A DNA stretch of 9,406 bases, taken from contig DIBY01000014.1 of the NCBI GenBank assembly GCA_002415135.1, positions 1 to 9,406 of the forward strand. Direction: 5' to 3'. The number at the start of each line of letters is the position of its first letter. Within the stretch, counting starts at the first letter, position 1. The notes beneath the pieces were generated by a model. That model was given only the letters and a program-made list of their open reading frames with translations. It searched no databases and was not told the origin of the DNA. Source of the stretch: Flavobacteriales bacterium UBA5040 (lineage in GTDB: Bacteria > Bacteroidota > Bacteroidia > Flavobacteriales > Weeksellaceae). The position numbers and the translations under genes were made by a program. This document shows, in pieces, positions 5,812 through 9,406 of the stretch.

Positions 5812-6711
5812 ATGAGGCAATTCATTCAAAATAAATATTTTCTACTCATCTTTATTGCTATAATCTGGGGTTCTTCTTTTATACTCATAAAAAAATTACT
5901 ACCAGTATTTGACCCATATCAAATCGGAGCTTTTAGGGCAGGATTGTCAGGCTTGCTTTTGTCATTTATTGGATTCCCAGCTTTGAAAAGAATGTCAAAA
6001 AAGGATGTTTTTTGGATTGCTCTATCAGGATTATTTGGTAACTTTTTAGTGGTCTTTATTTTTCCTGTTGCACAACAAGGCGTAAGTAGCTCATTGGCAG
6101 GCATCATAAATGCATTAGACCCAATATTCACACTCGTTTTAGGAGCAATTCTGTTTGGAATCAGAAATAAAGTTATTCAATATGCTGGAGCAATAATTGG
6201 ATTTATAGGTGCGATCATTTTAGTTTACTCTTCCAATTCAGGAAATGGCGAAAATCATCTTTATTATACGGTTTTATTGGTTATAGGTTCGGCACTTTAT
6301 GCCGTTGCCGCACTCATTATTGAAAAAAAATTACATCACATAAAATCGACAGATATATCAACAGGTATTTACACTATTTGGATGGTGCCGTCTCTTTTAA
6401 TTTTAAGTTTTTCAGGTTTTTTTACAGACATTGATTACAGCCAAAATGAAACTTTAACGGCTCTAGGCTATTTAGTCTTTCTAACCGTCATTAGCACTAC
6501 TTTGGTAATGTTTTTGTTTTTCAAGCTTGTTCAAGATACCTCTGCAGTTTTTGTAAGTACTATTTCACTTTTATTACCAGTCGTTGCGGTAATTTGGGGC
6601 GTTTTGGACAAAGAGAAATTTACAGTTTGGTATGCAATCGGTGGATTATTAATTTTGATTAGTGTATATCTCATTAGAGAAAAGAAAAACAAATCATTGG
6701 AAAAGGAATAA
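5812..6711 (+). CDS. EamA/DMT-family transporter
   Basis: This 299-aa polytopic membrane protein has the standard ten-helix plan of two EamA repeats (about residues 10-138 and 150-287). Family hallmarks include FIAIIWGSSFILIKK in helix 1, PYQIGAFRAGLSGLLL in helix 2, and the second-repeat ending VIWGVLDKEKFTVWYAIGG. Members of the drug/metabolite transporter superfamily export amino acids, nucleobases or other small metabolites across the inner membrane; the substrate cannot be told from this sequence. The C-terminal tail is lysine-rich and cytoplasmic. It is alone in its cassette, with a long 104-bp leader after the GTT core. A possible -7 box, TAAATTTG, lies at 5777-5784, without a well-spaced -33. 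The attC-like site starts 5 bp after the stop. Confidence 0.9.
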   Translation: MRQFIQNKYFLLIFIAIIWGSSFILIKKLLPVFDPYQIGAFRAGLSGLLLSFIGFPALKRMSKKDVFWIALSGLFGNFLVVFIFPVAQQGVSSSLAGIINALDPIFTLVLGAILFGIRNKVIQYAGAIIGFIGAIILVYSSNSGNGENHLYYTVLLVIGSALYAVAALIIEKKLHHIKSTDISTGIYTIWMVPSLLILSFSGFFTDIDYSQNETLTALGYLVFLTVISTTLVMFLFFKLVQDTSAVFVSTISLLLPVVAVIWGVLDKEKFTVWYAIGGLLILISVYLIREKKNKSLEKE

Positions 6712-6716
6712 AAACT

Positions 6717-6850
6717 GCGCCCAACCGCAGTTTGGCAATATGGCGGGTTAAGGCTTAATTTGAAGTTGGTTTTGTATCTGAAAAATAGTGCTTATCGAAA
6801 GTTTCGGCTTCCTTAATCCGCCACATCGCCAAGCTGCCAAACGTTAGCAG
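6717..6850 (+). other. attC-like recombination site
   Basis: The left core GCGCCCAAC (6717-6725) is the exact reverse complement of the cassette start GTTGGGCGC at 5699-5707. The 27-nt arms at 6727-6753 and 6811-6837 are complementary except at four positions, all transitions. They begin GCAGTTTGGC and end GCCAAGCTGC. The right core GTTAGCAG is at 6843-6850. This is the best-formed site in the window. Confidence 0.8.
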
Positions 6851-6896
6851 AAATCCCCCCTATACCCCAGAATTGACTTCTCAAGCTAACGTTTGG
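6837..6896. repeat. 12-bp inverted repeat joining the attC-like core and the IS left end
   Basis: CCAAACGTTAGC (6837-6848) is repeated in exact inverse as GCTAACGTTTGG (6885-6896), 36 bp apart. The complementarity resumes beyond a 3-nt interruption (GCTAAC is preceded by CAA and then ACTTCT, complementary to AGAAGT of the rebuilt cassette start). The second copy lies inside the proposed IS left end. CTAACGTTT also forms a 9-bp inverted repeat with AAACGTTAG at 8478-8486 near the IS right end. Confidence 0.6.
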
Positions 6897-7055
6897 TGCG
6901 TATAGAATATATTTTCTAATTTTATTGAGCTCTTTGCAAGGCCGATTTTAAAACTGTTGCGTAATAGCACGGGTGCAATCCTGGTTGAGATGTATGTGAT
7001 GACTTCAGTGGCGGTCTAATTGATTAGAACCCCGTTCAGAATATTTTTTTTGCCT
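6897..7055 (+). ncRNA. Candidate bridge RNA in the IS left end
   Basis: The stretch before the transposase is non-coding and less AT-rich than its surroundings. It has successive small hairpins: GCAC-GG-GTGC (6967-6976) and GGTCTAAT-TG-ATTAGAACC (7013-7031, one bulged A). It ends in a run of eight T residues (7044-7051). IS110-subgroup elements encode in this position a structured RNA with two internal loops that pair with target and donor DNA. Position, size and structure agree, but I could not assign the guide loops with certainty, and the true ends are unknown. Confidence 0.45.
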
Positions 7056-7101
7056 AAAGAACATCTCCTTAGAGTATTTTTAATCATTAATTTTTGAAAA
7101 T

Positions 7102-8460
7102 ATGAATGAGAACAAAATTTCAATGGAAATTATCAATTCAAATGCTGCAGGAATTGATATTGGTAGCCGATCTCACTGGGTTGCGGTTGGCCAAAAAGAG
7201 GAAGATATTAAAGAGTTTGGTGTTTTCAATGAGGACTTAAAAAATCTCTCAAATTGGCTCAAAGAAAAAGACATTCAAACTGTTGCAATGGAAAGTACAG
7301 GAACCTATTGGCAAGCACTTTATGCTATTTTATTGGCTGATGGATTCCAAGTGATTTTGTGTAATGGTAAATTCACCAAAAACATTAAAGGTAGAAAAAC
7401 AGATGTTCAAGATTGTCAATGGATTCAAAAACTACACAGCATAGGCCTTTTAACTGGTAGTTTTTTGCCAGATGAAATTACAGAGAAGCTCAGAACCTAT
7501 TGTCGTCATCGCGCAAATTTATTAGATTCTGCAGCGAGTACTTCAAAAAAAATGCAAAAATATTTACGGTTATTAAACCTTCGATTGGATGTTGTTGTAA
7601 ATGATATTTGCGGTTTGACCGGATTACTCATCATTCATGCGATTTGCAACGGAGAAAAAGATCCCTTAAAATTAGCCGAATTAAGACACGGTAATTGCAG
7701 AAAAACAGAAGAAGAAATTTCAAAAGCACTTCATACCAATGGAAGAGAAGATTATTTATTTGCCCTGAATCAAGAGCTTGAGATGTATGAAGTCCTGCAA
7801 AGTAAAATTGTACAATGCGATGTAGAAATTGAGAAAATATTAAACTCAACAATCGGACAAGACGACAATAAAAGACAGCATCACATTGAACCTAAAAAAC
7901 ACAAAAAAATCAATAAAAACACGCCTAAGAATATCGACTTAAATTTAATGGCCTATCAATATTTTGAAGGCGTAGATTTACTGGCAATAGAAGGAGTTTC
8001 CTATTCAACCGTACTTTCAATAATGAGTGAAGTTGGATTAGAAGGTATCAAGAAGTTCCCGACTGCAAAACACTTTGCAAGTTGGTTGAGACTGACCCCA
8101 AACAATAAAATAAGTGGTGGTAAAATACTTTCTAATAGAATCCCAAAAGGAAGTAACCGTTTAAAAATCGCCTTAAGAAATGCAGCGAATGCAATTGGTA
8201 ATCTAAAAGACTCAACACCATTATCGGATTTTTTCAAGCGAATCAATTTTAGAAAAGGCAGGGTATCTGCAATCTCAGCAACTGCAAGGAAATTGGCAAT
8301 CATCATTTGGAATATGGTCGTTAAAAATCAAGCTTATGTCAATCCGGAAGGCTACTTATTTTTGGATGAAAAAAGAAAACTAGGTTTAGTAAAAAGGATT
8401 CAAAAACAAATTACTAAATTTGGTTTGACTAATGAAGAAATCAATTTCGCAACTAATTGA
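7102..8460 (+). CDS. IS110-family transposase (DEDD recombinase)
   Basis: This is a 452-aa transposase. The N-terminal RuvC-like DEDD domain has Asp19 in AAGIDIGSRSHWVAVG, Glu64 in VAMESTGTYW, and Asp101 and Asp104 in KGRKTDVQDCQWIQKL. A long helical, lysine-rich middle (about 190-280) follows. The C-terminal Tnp_20 domain starts with helix-hairpin-helix-like AIEGVSYSTVLSIMSEVGL (295-313) and contains the SGGK motif with Ser338, the likely nucleophile by analogy with IS621. The protein is larger than typical family members (about 300-400 aa), mainly because of the middle segment. The gene is intact, so the element may be active. It recombines DNA under guidance of the bridge RNA expected from the upstream left end. 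Confidence 0.93.
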   Translation: MNENKISMEIINSNAAGIDIGSRSHWVAVGQKEEDIKEFGVFNEDLKNLSNWLKEKDIQTVAMESTGTYWQALYAILLADGFQVILCNGKFTKNIKGRKTDVQDCQWIQKLHSIGLLTGSFLPDEITEKLRTYCRHRANLLDSAASTSKKMQKYLRLLNLRLDVVVNDICGLTGLLIIHAICNGEKDPLKLAELRHGNCRKTEEEISKALHTNGREDYLFALNQELEMYEVLQSKIVQCDVEIEKILNSTIGQDDNKRQHHIEPKKHKKINKNTPKNIDLNLMAYQYFEGVDLLAIEGVSYSTVLSIMSEVGLEGIKKFPTAKHFASWLRLTPNNKISGGKILSNRIPKGSNRLKIALRNAANAIGNLKDSTPLSDFFKRINFRKGRVSAISATARKLAIIIWNMVVKNQAYVNPEGYLFLDEKRKLGLVKRIQKQITKFGLTNEEINFATN

Positions 8461-8514
8461 TTGTAAGTAAAAAAGAAAAACGTTAGTCAGAAGTTTATAA
8501 AAAACACATTCCAA

Positions 8515-9297
8515 ATGAAAAATTTATTTTCTTATTTTTTTATTCTTTATTTTCTTGTAAGTTGTTCAAATAGAGATGAAGATATAGTTGAAAATGTAAA
8601 TTCTTTGACTTTACCCAAAACATTAACTACCAAATCTTCATCAGGAGATATTGTATCTGAATATAAATATGATGGAAACAAAATCACTTCTATTATTTCA
8701 AATAACGGCAGAAAAAGTATTTTTTCTTATACAGGAAATTTTATTACAAAATCTATTACATATGATTCTTCGGGAGAAATTGAATATAAAGTGAGTTATG
8801 AATATGCAAATAACAAACTTTCAAAAAAGAACTATAAGTATACATTTTTAGAATTTAATATTTTTTATACTTGGGTTGATGACAATCACGTTTACTTTGT
8901 GGATGATAAATACATGCCTGAAAATGCAATTAACAGAACCGATGTTTATTTCAGCAGTGGAAATGTAATAAAATCAACCAACCATATTTATTATCCAAAT
9001 AATTATACTATAGATAAAGTTGAAATAGTAGAAAATGACTCTAAAAATAATCCTTTTAAAAATATAGAAGGATATTCTTTAATTGCTTTTGATATTTCTT
9101 CTGATTTTTTCCCTCAAATAAATAATATAACAAAAATAACCACTTCAAGGGAGGGAAATGTGAATGGTGAACCTTTGACAGAAAATTATTTTAGAACTTT
9201 TGAATTCACATATGATACTAAAAATTTCCCACAAATATATACAGTAAGTGATTCTTTTGGAAATTCTTATAAGTATGAGTTTAGTTATTTTGAATAA
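8515..9297 (+). CDS. Uncharacterised lipoprotein
   Basis: This 260-aa protein has a hydrophobic signal ending in lipobox FLVSC (Cys17), so it should be a lipid-anchored envelope protein. The body is tyrosine-, serine- and asparagine-rich with repeated short strand motifs of the type YKYDGNKITSI, FSYTGNFITKSI, YEYANNKLSK and FEFTYDTKN. This pattern resembles the YD-repeat-like or DUF4595-type lipoproteins common in Bacteroidetes; it is a resemblance, not a firm assignment. Function is unknown. It is the sole gene of the cassette whose start was interrupted by the IS; its ATG lies 22 bp after the IS-side CAGAA repeat. Any promoter upstream of the cassette is now separated from it by 1.6 kb unless the IS provides one. 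Confidence 0.75.
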   Translation: MKNLFSYFFILYFLVSCSNRDEDIVENVNSLTLPKTLTTKSSSGDIVSEYKYDGNKITSIISNNGRKSIFSYTGNFITKSITYDSSGEIEYKVSYEYANNKLSKKNYKYTFLEFNIFYTWVDDNHVYFVDDKYMPENAINRTDVYFSSGNVIKSTNHIYYPNNYTIDKVEIVENDSKNNPFKNIEGYSLIAFDISSDFFPQINNITKITTSREGNVNGEPLTENYFRTFEFTYDTKNFPQIYTVSDSFGNSYKYEFSYFE

Positions 9298-9380
9298 AAT
9301 CTTTAAAAGAAATTCTTTAATTTAAAAAATTCAAAAAAGAAAGCTTTTTATCATATCTATTAACATCAGAATAGAAAAAC

Positions 9381-9406
9381 CTTCTGCTAATAACTAAGCT
9401 TTCGTT
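9381..9406 (+). other. attC-like site, cut by the window edge
   Basis: The left core CTTCTGCTAA-TAAC is followed by arm AAGCTTTCGTT, nearly the same as in the sites at 594 and 3162. The core is complementary to the IS-free start of this cassette, GTTAGCAGAAG. The second arm lies beyond the window. Confidence 0.6.

Larger units (their letters stand above)
6853..8487 (+). mobile_element. IS110-family insertion sequence at an attC-like site
   Basis: The boundaries are inferred. CAGAA occurs at 6848-6852 and 8488-8492. Joining the flanks at this shared sequence gives GTTAGCAGAAG followed by TTTATAAAA, and GTTAGCAGAAG is the reverse complement of CTTCTGCTAA at 9381-9390 plus the invariant G. Restoring a matched cassette end this exactly supports the proposed ends. 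The element has a non-coding left end of about 250 bp, a single transposase gene and only about 27 bp after it, the layout of the IS110 subgroup, in which the left end encodes the bridge RNA. Conventional terminal inverted repeats are absent, though subterminal CTAACGTTT / AAACGTTAG copies exist. Confidence 0.75.

Noticed and set aside
574..9406. CRISPR array, suggested by recurrent palindromic elements
   Set aside because: The repeats are long, variable, separated by whole genes and have no regular short spacers.
1..9406. Integron integrase or attI site
   Set aside because: No tyrosine recombinase is encoded in any frame I read; the only recombinase is the IS110 DEDD transposase.

Overview
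The window is AT-rich. It carries Bacteroidetes-type promoters (TAnnTTTG -7 boxes, one with TTTG exactly 19 nt upstream), shows no consistent Shine-Dalgarno sequences, and encodes lipoproteins and a carboxypeptidase-like regulatory-domain protein. Together these point to a Flavobacterium-like member of the Bacteroidetes. This is an accessory region: every well-supported gene is on the + strand, and the cargo genes share no common pathway.

The organising principle appears to be an integron-style row of gene cassettes. Between genes lie long imperfect palindromes of about 60 to 140 bp, built like attC sites (...AAC-AAG-arm-variable loop-arm-CCC-GTT...). For five units, the 8 to 10 bases following the GTT at the upstream boundary are the reverse complement of the bases just before the palindrome at that unit's own downstream end. 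This is the signature expected of cassettes that once closed into circles. No integrase gene is in the window.

Layout: (1) 1-653, a PaiA-like GNAT acetyltransferase and a short attC-like site. (2) 654-1928, not recognisably a cassette: two orphan terminators, a doubtful small minus-strand ORF and an NlpE-like lipoprotein. (3) 1929-3242, a two-gene cassette with a DUF2188 protein and an uncharacterised 226-aa protein overlapping by one base, followed by a terminator. (4) 3243-3571, no credible gene: a GC-rich short repeat, an orphan terminator and the next attC-like site. (5) 3572-4702, a Crp/Fnr-family regulator and an SMR multidrug transporter. An 18-bp dyad lies about 41 bp upstream of the expected transporter transcription start, which suggests a self-contained regulator-transporter unit. 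(6) 4703-5698, a secreted protein with a carboxypeptidase-like regulatory domain. (7) 5699-6842, an EamA/DMT transporter. (8) 6843-9406, a lipoprotein cassette whose first ten bases are interrupted by an IS110-family element of about 1.6 kb with a long left end likely to encode a bridge RNA. Removing the IS restores a cassette start that exactly complements that cassette's far end.

The cargo leans towards membrane and envelope functions plus small-molecule detoxification, typical of adaptive cassettes. The most unusual features are the matched-end cassette array, the IS110 element sitting at an attC-like site with a 12-nt antisense copy of that site in its left end, the regulator-operator-transporter cassette, and the uncharacterised DUF2188 gene pair.
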